From the NCBI GenBank assembly GCA_905210415.1, contig CAJLWM010000004.1, forward strand, positions 1 through 64,000: a stretch of DNA of 64,000 nucleotides. The letters run 5' to 3'. The first letter of the stretch is position 1. Each line of letters starts with the position of its first letter. Shown piece after piece: positions 36,545-45,056 of this stretch. A model generated the notes under the pieces. That model saw only the letters and a program-made list of their open reading frames with translations. It was not told the origin of the DNA and did not search any database. The position numbers were made by a program, and so were the translations under genes. Source of the stretch: an uncultured Prevotellaceae bacterium (GTDB lineage Bacteria; Bacteroidota; Bacteroidia; Bacteroidales; Muribaculaceae).

Positions 36545-36684
36545 CTTTGAAGCAGGCTGAAGGCCTAAAGCAAGTCCATAGCCCAGGGCAACACCCTGGG
36601 TATAGTGACGGCAGTATCTGTGCGCGCTGTAAGTGCAAAAGTACAAAGGCAACACAATACAACAACGTCGGAGACGTTGCCTTA
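36545..36684. repeat. Repeat-like segment with CCCAGGG/CCCTGGG hairpin
   Basis: A GCAGGCTGAAGGCCTAAAGC stretch is followed by a perfect hairpin (GCCCAGGGCAACACCCTGGG, 36590-36609 region) and by AACGTCGGAGACGTTGCC. I recall similar stretches as scattered repeats in gut Bacteroidetes; only one copy is seen here. Confidence 0.4.
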
Positions 36685-36693
36685 TGTTTAGCA

Positions 36694-37170
36694 TCAAACC
36701 CAATTCGGTTATTAGGACTTGAATGTATTTCGGAATTTTAGAAGCGCAGATTTTATGGGGATTTCTGTGCTATTGGAAAACACTCGCCTGTAGGGACGCG
36801 GCATGCCGAGAGCACTGAAAAAGTGCCCTATTTTTAGGGGGGGTGAGCAAATTTTGCTTACAATCTGTTACTTTTTTAGCCAATATTCTCCTTAACGGAG
36901 CAAAAAAACGCCAAAATCAGCCAAAATAGTCTTGTTTTTATCCTATTGCTTAACCTAAAACTTTCAAATTGAAAGTTGACTTTACTTTTTCAGTGCTCTC
37001 CGGCATACCACGTCCCTACAGGCGACAGTCTGTAAAATCCGCATAATACAACTCTAAAATCCTCTAAAGCATATTGCTAATTCAAGCAACAGATGCCTTA
37101 TAAAAGCCGAAAGACTCCAAGCAGTATAAAAAAATTACATTTACGTCCTAATGACTGACTTGGGTTTAAA
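36694..37170. repeat. Dispersed repeat, copy C, interrupted by a second element
   Basis: The left end (CAAACCCAATTCGGTTATTA, then GGAATTTTAGAAGCGCAGAT) and right end (AGATGCCTTATAAAAGCCGA to ATGACTGACTTGGGTTTAAA) match copies A and B. About 300 bp separates them, including the inverted-repeat element at 36785-37024. Confidence 0.7.
36785..37024. mobile_element. MITE-like element with 40-bp inverted ends, nested in repeat copy C
   Basis: The left arm 36785-36824 (CGCCTGTAGGGACGCGGCAT onward, ending CACTGAAAAAGT) is the near-perfect inverse of the right arm 36984-37024 (ACTTTTTCAGTGCTCT onward, ending CGTCCCTACAGGCG). The total is 240 bp with no coding capacity. The core GGGACG(T/C)GG(C/T)ATGCC recurs as a palindrome at 47937-47956. 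No clear target-site duplication was found. Confidence 0.65.
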
Positions 37171-37174
37171 ACTT

Positions 37175-37215
37175 AAAAGGGGGCAAACGCCACGCAGCGT
37201 TTGCCCCCCTTTTAT
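37175..37215. terminator. Bidirectional terminator
   Basis: AAAAGGGGGCAAACGC (37175-37190) pairs with GCGTTTGCCCCCCTTTT (37197-37213) over a six-base loop, with flanking A and T runs. It lies 20 bases past the stop of the giant surface protein and would end the B12 operon. Confidence 0.85.
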
Positions 37216-37233
37216 GAATTATATTCTAAACGA

Positions 37234-40200
37234 TTAACGTCTGAACATATATTTGCGAGATGTGCCATCAGACATCTTGAGGATGTTGATACCTGGTTGA
37301 ATGCGATCAACCTTGATACCATCGATAGTGTAGATTGCCACTACTGTAACATTTTCCACATCAGTCTCGATGTTGTCGATGCCTGAAGGAGTGTCGTTGG
37401 TGAGTTCTGACTTCATGTTGTCAAGGCAGAAGTAAGTAGGAGTGTTGATGCCATAAGCACCCTTATCAGAAGAGTCCATAGAGAAATCAACATAATCAAC
37501 AGCACCAAGTGGTGTCAAATCCACCTTAGTCCACTCGTTTACAATCTTGCCGTCCTTAGCAAGGTAGAAGTCAACGTGACCTGTTTCCTTACCTTCGTTG
37601 GTGCGACCGATAATCTTAAGCAACAAGTAGTCGGTAGCGTCAAACTTCTTAGCATAAGAGTCGCCATTGAGCATAGTCTTGTAAGAATAAGCTGCGTTGG
37701 TAACGTAAACATACTCTGGCTTAAATGCCTTTTCTGCAAAGATTGCAGGACCTTGGCCTTCGTTGGTGTAGCTATACTCAGAATAGTAACCTACGGCAAA
37801 TTGCTTAGATTCCATACCGCCACCCACACAAGAATTAAATTCTGATGGAGTGCCCCAACCTGTGTAGTCGGTGCCAGTGGTAGCCGATACGGCGAAACCA
37901 TACCAAGAGTTGTAAGTCTTGTCGTAGTAGTTCATGAAGCTATAACCCGAAGCAGCAAACAAGCCAGCCTCGTCAGCGCCATTGTAGTATTGAGCACCAT
38001 TGAGGTTAACGTCTTCAAAGTTGATAAGGTCGGCATAAGCAGGATTGTTGTTTGTGTAGCCGTCTTCTGTCTTATACACCTTCATACCGTCGATCACTGG
38101 GAGGTTGTCCTTACCCAAGTTTTGACCCCATGCTTCACCAAGCAATACAGCCACTTCGCCAGAAGCGAGTTGTTCGGAAGTCACCACAGTTTCGTAGTTC
38201 TTACCATTATTGAAGTGCTCAGTTACGTAGTTGTTCTTGATCTTGTTGGCAGCCGATGTCACAGCACGAACGTTACCGCTTGTGGTCATTGTGCCAGTGA
38301 GCACTGCCTTGCCGGTATTGAGGTTGTTTTCCACAACAGAATTTGCATTTGATGTGCCTACGAGAGTACCCACAGTGCCAGCACCCGAGATTGTGCCAGA
38401 GTTGAAGCAGTTGGTCACCTTACCATTTGCAGTGCCCACGGTAGGAGTGATACCAGCAGCCATAGAGCTTGTAGCAGTGATGTCAGCAAGGTTTTGGCAA
38501 CGATCCACCGCTGTATTACCAGCAGCGTTACCCACAATGCCAGCCACATATTGCTTACCTGCTACGGTAGCACGGTTGATGCATCGAGTGATGTTGGTAT
38601 TACCATTAGCATAAGCCACAACACCAGCAACATTGTTGTTTGTTGAAGTCACCTTACCCTCTACAGCGAGGTTAGCGATTGTTGCGTTGTTTACGTAGCC
38701 AAAGAGGCCTTGGAATGCAGTAGTAGCGTTGATATACAAGCCCTTCACAGTGTGGCTTGTACCATCAAATGACCCTTGGAATGCCTTAGCAGTGGTGTTG
38801 CCGCCCACTGGAGTCCAAGGGAAGTCACCAAGGTCGATATCCTTAACCAAAACAGCGTTCTTAGTATAGTTGCCACCATTGATGTGCTTAGCAAACCAAG
38901 CCAATTCAGCACCAGTAGTGATTTGGTAAACATCGTTTTCAGCCTTTGGTTCGGTGAGAGTCTTGCCATCCCAAACGCCTTCTTCGGCCTTCACCATATC
39001 AATCTTGAATGTTTGCACGCCCTCTGCTTCATCACCGATAGAGAATGTGCCAGTGTAGTAGCGATAACCCTTTGCCTTTGCAATCACGCTATATGTGCCA
39101 TAAGTGCCAGTGTACTCGCCATTGCTTTCTGCAGTGAGTGCATTGCCATTAAACGACAATGTGATTTCTGCATCAGCAGCGTTGCATTCGGTCTTGATAA
39201 CGAAGTTCTTCAATGCCGAAACAGCGATGCGAACGTCAGGAATCATACCGAAATATGTCTTGTGAGCGATAGCAGTGAAGTTAGGAGAACGGCCACCGAT
39301 ACGGTCGATGATACGGTGATTACCGATAGGGTCGCCAAAGCCATTCACTTGAATAACGCCTTCGTTCATCACGAGTTCTGGGCTTTCTTCCACGTTTTGA
39401 TTCTTTGGGATTTCAATTGTGACAGCTTGAGCCGAAGCAGCCGAACCAAAGGTGTATTGTCCAGAACCAAGAATAAGAGCCGAACCATTAGGAATACCGT
39501 TGTAGGTGACGTAAGCCGACATATTGTAGATACCCGCCAACTTGTTTGCTGGGTGGCGCAAGCCACTGTATTGGATCTTCACCTTATCACCAGGTTGGAA
39601 AATCTTACTGCCCTCGCGTGTTGCATTTTCGATTTCACGATGGCATGGCTTAGCGGTAAGCACTTGATATACTGCATTGCCTGCCTCATCGATAAGGCGC
39701 ACGATTTGACGACCTTCCTTAAGGAGCAATGTGTAAGAACCATCTTCGTTCTTAGTAACGCCTTCGGCTGAGAAGCCCTTGTAGGTAGCCATTTGAGCGC
39801 CAATCACCGGGCGAGCCATTTCCACTGTCTTCACACCTGTTGGAGTGAATGTATATTTAGCTCCAGCCTCAGTGTCGAGATAGTAGAACACGTCGTGCTC
39901 AGCATCTACATACTTGCCAGCGTTCTTCTTAGTGTCTAAGTTATACTTTTCGTTGATAACCATATTAGGGTCGATTGCAGAATTGGCATCACCCACTGTC
40001 ACAACATAAGCGGCAGTGTTTTCTGGCCATATAGCACCCCAATATTCACCACCAAGATAAGGATGCTTATCTTTTTTGCCATTGTTGTAATAGTTCAAAC
40101 CGATTGCGTCGTAAGTCACGAGCACGATAGCTGTACCGTTGCCAATAGCCTTAATCTTCGACCAAGGATTGGTGTTAGTATTGGCATTGTCGATAGTGAT

Positions 40201-41256
40201 AACGCCTGTGCTTGGATTACCATTAACATCGATAACGGTGTAGTGGAAATCTGGTTCAAAGAAGTAGTTGTTGGTAGAGTTGTCGGTCAACTCCCAAGTG
40301 CGCATAGCGTGAGCATAGAATTCTTCGCCCACCTTCATGCGAAGGTGACCACGCTCGTTGATGTTCACAAAGATGTCGCCAGTTTCATAACCCTGATTGC
40401 TCTTCACATCGTGGTTGATGGTCTTTACGCCAAATGCCTCATAATCGGCCTTTGTAAATGCGAGTGTAGGACACTTAGTAGCATCTGAGTTCATATAGAA
40501 ATAGCCTGCTTGAGTGAGGCCGCCAGCCTTCCAAGTGCGATAGTTGTAGCACTGAGCATTAGCAAGGTGGTAAGTGAGGGTCTTCACATCACCTTCAACC
40601 ACTACCTTAGTTGGTTCTACACTTTTAAATTCGGTGAAGTGAGTAAACTTAATACCCAATTGGAATTGGGCATCATTAGGTACTGTCACCACATAGTCTG
40701 CACCCATAGGAATGGCTCCACTAACATTCACATTAAAGTTTAGTGTGCCCGAACGGAGCAATGTCATATAACCCTCTTTTGCATGTGCTTCAGAAGGGAT
40801 AAGCTCTGCATAGTATGAGTGACCTTCAAAAGCAAGGAATGTCTTGCGGCCAGCAGTCTTGCTGTCGCCTACAGTGATATTTTGCACTTTGCCTTCGCGT
40901 GATGTCAAAGTCACTACCACTGTGTAGTCTTCGCCAACCTTCCAGTCCTTGTTGGTAGCATAGACAGTGTTGGTAATCACCTTAAACGTCTGTTCAGCCT
41001 CATCACTGACAGTCAATTCAATCGTACCGTTCTTATTACCATTACTGGCAATACCAGTAAGAACGTACACACCAGGTTCGGCAGAGAATGTGTAGACGTT
41101 TTTTTCCGGTTCGCCTACTTCTACATTTTCTGTAGAGCCTTTTTTTGCCAATGTCATAGTAGTAGACTCATTATTCATCTCCACCTTGACGTTAGCTCCG
41201 AATATTGTGCCAACTGCTGTCAACATCAATATTGCTAAAGAGTAAAGTCTCTTCAT
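37234..41256 (-). CDS. Giant surface protein with GLUG-type repeats, DUF4465 domain and T9SS-type C-terminus
   Basis: The 1340-residue protein has a signal peptide (MKRLYSLAILMLTAVGTIFG). It has about 700 residues of beta-rich, Ig-like sequence, then a region of GLUG-like repeats near 860-1060 (FDGTSHTVKGLYINATTAFQ, NITRCINRATVAGKQYVAGI). A DUF4465-type domain lies near 1115-1295 (INFEDVNLNGAQYYNG, YSFMNYYDKTYNSWYGFAVS, TPTYFCLDNMKSE). The last 30 residues form a T9SS-style sorting tail (IYTIDGIKVDRIQPGINILK). It is the third gene of the cobalamin-riboswitch operon. DUF4465 proteins are, as I recall, frequent neighbours of BtuB receptors in Bacteroidetes, so surface capture of cobalamin or a B12-bearing carrier is the best guess. 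The GLUG part may mediate adhesion or extend the binding domain. Confidence 0.75.
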   Translation of the reverse strand: MKRLYSLAILMLTAVGTIFGANVKVEMNNESTTMTLAKKGSTENVEVGEPEKNVYTFSAEPGVYVLTGIASNGNKNGTIELTVSDEAEQTFKVITNTVYATNKDWKVGEDYTVVVTLTSREGKVQNITVGDSKTAGRKTFLAFEGHSYYAELIPSEAHAKEGYMTLLRSGTLNFNVNVSGAIPMGADYVVTVPNDAQFQLGIKFTHFTEFKSVEPTKVVVEGDVKTLTYHLANAQCYNYRTWKAGGLTQAGYFYMNSDATKCPTLAFTKADYEAFGVKTINHDVKSNQGYETGDIFVNINERGHLRMKVGEEFYAHAMRTWELTDNSTNNYFFEPDFHYTVIDVNGNPSTGVITIDNANTNTNPWSKIKAIGNGTAIVLVTYDAIGLNYYNNGKKDKHPYLGGEYWGAIWPENTAAYVVTVGDANSAIDPNMVINEKYNLDTKKNAGKYVDAEHDVFYYLDTEAGAKYTFTPTGVKTVEMARPVIGAQMATYKGFSAEGVTKNEDGSYTLLLKEGRQIVRLIDEAGNAVYQVLTAKPCHREIENATREGSKIFQPGDKVKIQYSGLRHPANKLAGIYNMSAYVTYNGIPNGSALILGSGQYTFGSAASAQAVTIEIPKNQNVEESPELVMNEGVIQVNGFGDPIGNHRIIDRIGGRSPNFTAIAHKTYFGMIPDVRIAVSALKNFVIKTECNAADAEITLSFNGNALTAESNGEYTGTYGTYSVIAKAKGYRYYTGTFSIGDEAEGVQTFKIDMVKAEEGVWDGKTLTEPKAENDVYQITTGAELAWFAKHINGGNYTKNAVLVKDIDLGDFPWTPVGGNTTAKAFQGSFDGTSHTVKGLYINATTAFQGLFGYVNNATIANLAVEGKVTSTNNNVAGVVAYANGNTNITRCINRATVAGKQYVAGIVGNAAGNTAVDRCQNLADITATSSMAAGITPTVGTANGKVTNCFNSGTISGAGTVGTLVGTSNANSVVENNLNTGKAVLTGTMTTSGNVRAVTSAANKIKNNYVTEHFNNGKNYETVVTSEQLASGEVAVLLGEAWGQNLGKDNLPVIDGMKVYKTEDGYTNNNPAYADLINFEDVNLNGAQYYNGADEAGLFAASGYSFMNYYDKTYNSWYGFAVSATTGTDYTGWGTPSEFNSCVGGGMESKQFAVGYYSEYSYTNEGQGPAIFAEKAFKPEYVYVTNAAYSYKTMLNGDSYAKKFDATDYLLLKIIGRTNEGKETGHVDFYLAKDGKIVNEWTKVDLTPLGAVDYVDFSMDSSDKGAYGINTPTYFCLDNMKSELTNDTPSGIDNIETDVENVTVVAIYTIDGIKVDRIQPGINILKMSDGTSRKYMFRR

Positions 41257-41297
41257 TGTGTAAAAAATTAAAAGTTATTAAAATTAAATAGTATTAT

Positions 41298-42569
41298 TTA
41301 TTTCTCTATCATTTTCTGTCCATTCTTTATGTAGATTTCGCCTCTGCGTGGTTGTGAAATCTCACGACCCATGATGTCATACATCTTACCGTCCTTGATA
41401 GTCTCATCTCTCACCACATTGTTCAAGCCAGAGAAGTGTCCATCTGGCGGAAGTGCGAGCAGGTGGCCTGGGTTGATATACACCTTGTGCTTACCGAGCA
41501 ACTGGCCTTCTGGCGACCATTGCAAAAGCGTTCCAGCCTCAACATATCCGCCTGCATCAGTGGCATAGATATATCCGGTGTATGGGTTGATATATATTCC
41601 GTAAGGCATCTGAAGTTTTTTGATATCCTCGAGCACTGTGCCAGGGAATGTCTCCGAAACGCCTTCGGCACCATCAGATTCCATCACAAGTGCCGGGTCG
41701 ATAATCACATAATTAAATGCATACTCGCTTGTTATGTAAGAGTATCGCGAACCGATAGCATAAAATTTGCCATCGAGTGCTGTTGTATTGTATGTAGCCG
41801 CATACTCAAGCTTCGTGAATGGTTCTTTGTCGCCATTCAACGCCGCCTCACAATCGAATATAATGGTTGCAGCCAACACGTTGTAATAATCACCAGGCGA
41901 ATTGATGCACAGATACCTGCCGCTTTGCGACATCTTGCCGTATAGGTTTATTTGACCTGTATCCACATCTTTAACCACCTTCATTGTAGCAGCATCAATA
42001 ATAGTCACATTGGTTTCATAGTCATGGGCTTCCTGAAACGCATAGCCACCAGTGTTTGCCACAAAAAGGTGGCCCTTGTAGTAGGCTATACCCTCTGGCT
42101 CATATCCTACTTCCACGGCATCTACCACCTTGAATGTGTTCACATCGATTTTTGCCACATAGCCCTTGGTGAAATGCTTTATGCCATTGATGGTGCCACA
42201 CTCATGGCCATACGACGACACATACACATATTTGCCGTCAGAAGCAAGTTTGCGGTTGTTTGGTACATCTTCGGTTGCTGCCACTGCCTTACCCTCTGGG
42301 GTGATAAACTGCACGATGTTCGACCAATTGATAGCTATGGCAATCAAATTGTCGTTTATCTGTATGATATCGTTAGGAGTGTCGCCAAGTTTCGAGCCAT
42401 TTTTTTCACGAAACCATTTGTTGCTCACCACCTTATCGTCTTCAAAGTATGTCATCGTACCGTTGTCGGCCTGCCAATTGCCCTCGTTGAGAAGGATTAT
42501 CTTTTCCTTTGCCATGGCTATGCTGCCTATGGCGAGGAGGGTGACAATCATTAGAAGAATTCGTTTCAT
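41298..42569 (-). CDS. BtuG-like beta-propeller cobalamin-capture protein
   Basis: The 423-residue protein has a signal peptide (MKRILLMIVTLLAIGSIAMA) and a YncE-like beta-propeller. It starts with IILLNEGNWQADNGTMTYF and has repeated blades (DGKYVYVSSYGHECGT, GYEPEGIAYYKGHLFVANTG, MPYGIYINPYTGYIYATDAG). This is the pattern of BtuG proteins, which sit on BtuB in Bacteroides and seize B12 with very high affinity. Position, directly after btuB under a B12 riboswitch, agrees. Unlike known BtuG lipoproteins it has no lipobox cysteine; instead the C-terminus (MYDIMGREISQPRRGEIYIK) looks like a T9SS sorting tail, suggesting delivery to the surface by that route. Confidence 0.8.
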   Translation of the reverse strand: MKRILLMIVTLLAIGSIAMAKEKIILLNEGNWQADNGTMTYFEDDKVVSNKWFREKNGSKLGDTPNDIIQINDNLIAIAINWSNIVQFITPEGKAVAATEDVPNNRKLASDGKYVYVSSYGHECGTINGIKHFTKGYVAKIDVNTFKVVDAVEVGYEPEGIAYYKGHLFVANTGGYAFQEAHDYETNVTIIDAATMKVVKDVDTGQINLYGKMSQSGRYLCINSPGDYYNVLAATIIFDCEAALNGDKEPFTKLEYAATYNTTALDGKFYAIGSRYSYITSEYAFNYVIIDPALVMESDGAEGVSETFPGTVLEDIKKLQMPYGIYINPYTGYIYATDAGGYVEAGTLLQWSPEGQLLGKHKVYINPGHLLALPPDGHFSGLNNVVRDETIKDGKMYDIMGREISQPRRGEIYIKNGQKMIEK

Positions 42570-42597
42570 AGTCGTTATCTGTTTTTGGGTTAAATCG

Positions 42598-44607
42598 TTA
42601 TAGTGAAAATGTGAAAGTCAATCGATAGTTGCGTCCCGGCATCGGGTAGCGAGGGATGTGCTCATACTGCTCGTTGAGCAAGTCGTTGATTTCGAGCGAC
42701 ACGCCAAGGTCGATTTTCTTGTTCACAGGATATGAGTAAGTAGCCTTCATGTCAACGTTGTTGTATGGCTTGAGAATATCTTCAGGGTCGGCATACGACC
42801 ACATGCGTTCCGACACGTGCAGATTTGACACCGTGAGCGACAGTTTGCGCCAGCCCACTATGCCTGTGATGCCATACGACAATGTTGGCGAATAGCATAT
42901 TGGCTTGTTATACACGTCAGTATCCTCTGGGTCGGTGCGATTGAGGTCGCGCTGCAGCGTGAGCGATGTGAGCAGCGAGAAGTTCCAGTCGCGTGGTGCA
43001 TAGCCCACCTTGCCAGTGGCATTAATGCCCTTGCAGAAGGTGTAACCATAGTTCATCATCGTCCACGAGTAGGTACCCTTCATAGGTAGGCACACAATGC
43101 GGTTTTCGATCTTGTTGATATAGGCATCGGCTTGGATGCTTGCTGCCCAAGGGCCCCACTGATGCTTATATTCCGTACCCACATTCCATTGCTTGGTGTA
43201 TTCCGGCTTCAAGTTGCGGTTGCCCACCTGCGTGTAGTAGAGGTCGTTGAGCGTAGGAGCTCTAAATATCTTCTTATACCACGCCCTCACAGTGAGATCC
43301 TTCAGGCTATAGGCAAGAGACACGGCTGGAGTGAAGCGCTGCAACGGGTCGGCAGCTCCCACATGCACATTGGTGTGGTCGCGATAGTGCTGATAGAGCA
43401 TCGAGGCCGCGAATTGTATGCCATTCCAATTGGTTTGCAATGCCATCACCGCCTTTTGGTCTAAGCGGTGCACTGGCTCAAAGTATTTCAAGTCGGCAAC
43501 CAATTTGGAGTATCGCACATCATAACTTGTCGTGAACGAGAGCCACGACAACGGCATCCACCCATAGCAGGCTGCGCCATAGAGGTCTTCCTGTCGATAG
43601 TGGTTGTTGACACGTGCCGTGTTTTGGTTTTCTGGATAGTCGGTGCAATATCTTAGATACTCGTTGGTGTATTTTGCATTCACCTTAAATCGGTGTTGAC
43701 CTATCTGCCAACTATACGATGTCTGCACAAAGAAATCGCTGTCCCACTCGCGTCCTACGTTGATATATTTGTCCGACAGGCGTCGCACGATGCCGCCCGG
43801 ACAACCGCGTTCGGAGTTATAATAATAGATATGCGATGCAAAACCACGATAAAACAGCGCTCCTTCCAATCGATAGTAGTCGATATCGGAATTGGCTCTG
43901 CGTCCCACAGTGTCTTCGTATTCCGATTTGTAGCGGAATGGGTAGTCGCCCTTTGTAGTGAGCCATTCGCCATCGATAAAGCCTTTCCAACCCTTTCTCG
44001 AGAATTGCATATTGGCTTTCGCCATATAGGTGCTGAAAGAACCACGACGCAACTGCACTGCAAGCGAATCGCGATCGGGTCGACGGGTACGCAGATAAAC
44101 GGTTGCTCCCGATGCATACTCCGATGCCGACTGGCAGTTGTCGAGTTTGTTGGCATTATACAGTTCCACAGTCTCCATTGTGGTGAGCGAGAATTTACCT
44201 AAGTCAACAGTGCCATTCTGCGCATTGGTGATGCGGATGCCATCGATATACACACCCACGTGCTGCGCTCCGAGCGAACGCACATTTATGGTCTTCAATC
44301 CGCCCAACCCGCCATAGTCCTTTATCTGCACTCCGGCAAAATACTTCAAGGCATCTGCCACGCTTGTCGATGAAAGCGCTTGCAGCTCACGGCCTTTTAG
44401 CGCTTGCCTAGTGGCTATAGGGCGACGGCCATACACCTCCAATGCCACGAGGGTATCGCCTATCAAATCTTCTTCCTTAAAACCTTCTTCTCGATTCTCT
44501 TCGTGATTTGCCGACATGTCTTGTGCCAGCAACATGCCACTATTCATCACGCACGCTGCCAACATAGATAAGGCAAAAACCACTTGTCTTGCTTTAATAT
44601 TTATCAT
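42598..44607 (-). CDS. btuB: BtuB-type TonB-dependent cobalamin receptor
   Basis: From the ATG at 44607 the protein has 669 residues: a signal peptide (to about residue 29), a TonB-box-like VALEVYG, a plug domain (LQALSSTSVADALKYFAG, INVRSLGAQHVGVYIDGIRI) and a 22-strand-type barrel ending in a terminal Phe-Ser-Leu strand. It would import B12 across the outer membrane using TonB energy. A cobalamin riboswitch precedes it, which fixes the substrate class. The reading frame is open upstream into the riboswitch; ATGs at 44628, 44622 and 44619 are alternative starts, but the one chosen gives the cleanest signal peptide. A BtuG-like gene follows after 28 bases and a DUF4465 giant after that, forming one operon. 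Confidence 0.9.
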   Translation of the reverse strand: MINIKARQVVFALSMLAACVMNSGMLLAQDMSANHEENREEGFKEEDLIGDTLVALEVYGRRPIATRQALKGRELQALSSTSVADALKYFAGVQIKDYGGLGGLKTINVRSLGAQHVGVYIDGIRITNAQNGTVDLGKFSLTTMETVELYNANKLDNCQSASEYASGATVYLRTRRPDRDSLAVQLRRGSFSTYMAKANMQFSRKGWKGFIDGEWLTTKGDYPFRYKSEYEDTVGRRANSDIDYYRLEGALFYRGFASHIYYYNSERGCPGGIVRRLSDKYINVGREWDSDFFVQTSYSWQIGQHRFKVNAKYTNEYLRYCTDYPENQNTARVNNHYRQEDLYGAACYGWMPLSWLSFTTSYDVRYSKLVADLKYFEPVHRLDQKAVMALQTNWNGIQFAASMLYQHYRDHTNVHVGAADPLQRFTPAVSLAYSLKDLTVRAWYKKIFRAPTLNDLYYTQVGNRNLKPEYTKQWNVGTEYKHQWGPWAASIQADAYINKIENRIVCLPMKGTYSWTMMNYGYTFCKGINATGKVGYAPRDWNFSLLTSLTLQRDLNRTDPEDTDVYNKPICYSPTLSYGITGIVGWRKLSLTVSNLHVSERMWSYADPEDILKPYNNVDMKATYSYPVNKKIDLGVSLEINDLLNEQYEHIPRYPMPGRNYRLTFTFSL

Positions 44608-44659
44608 ACAAAATCTCATCATATTCATTACTCCATAATCCCGTGGAGAACAAAGTGCA

Positions 44660-44857
44660 ACAGGCAGGTCTTCTGACTCGTTCCAAGCGACCCAACCTTC
44701 CCAAAACCAGCTCGTTGTCAAAGTGTTGACAACCGCAGAAGATTTCAGTGGTTTTTATCAGCCGCTTTTTACCTTCGGAACTTACAGCACCGGGTAGTGT
44801 AGCAGGTTTTCACTGCATTCCCTTCTTAGCTCATCATCCTCGCAGGATACAAGAACC
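44660..44857 (-). promoter_or_regulatory. Cobalamin (B12) riboswitch
   Basis: On the minus strand the conserved order of a cobalamin riboswitch is present. GGGAATGCAGTGAAAACCTG gives way to CTACACTACCCGGTGCTGTA, then the B12 box ACCACTGA (44752-44745), then GGGAAGGTTGGGTCG, and finally GAGTCAGAAGACCTGCC (44679-44663), which is nearly identical to the consensus 3' part. It lies between a -7 box at 44876-44869 and the btuB start, so adenosylcobalamin binding would repress the btuB-btuG-like-DUF4465 operon. The 3' side probably hides the ribosome site. Confidence 0.93.
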
Positions 44858-44868
44858 TTTTGCGCACA

Positions 44869-44876
44869 CAAAATTA
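44869..44876 (-). promoter_or_regulatory. -7 box for the riboswitch/btuB operon
   Basis: The minus strand reads TAATTTTG, matching TAnnTTTG, 12 bases upstream of the riboswitch. No well-spaced -33 box is visible. Confidence 0.5.
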
Positions 44877-44966
44877 CACATTTTTTCTTATTTTATCACT
44901 ATAACAACCCTATTTTTCTGTTATTCACTGCATAAGGGGCTTCACAGCCACCTTACAAACAAACTT

Positions 44967-44996
44967 ACGGGGAGTTCCTTATGCGGAACTCCCCGT
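44967..44996. terminator. Terminator after the TPR gene
   Basis: ACGGGGAGTTCC (44967-44978) pairs with GGAACTCCCCGT (44985-44996), a perfect 12-bp stem. On the minus strand it is followed by AAGTTTGTTTGT. It separates the TPR gene from the B12 operon. Confidence 0.85.
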
Positions 44997-45056
44997 ATTA
45001 CACTATATAATAACAATTAAATAGTCTTGTTTGTTTTCAGCGTTTCGCTGATTTCT

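Noticed and set aside
44660-44857. Riboswitch region read as coding for the N-terminus of the receptor (frame open to 44721)
   Set aside because: The RNA motifs of the cobalamin riboswitch are nearly complete, and a clean signal peptide starts only at 44607.
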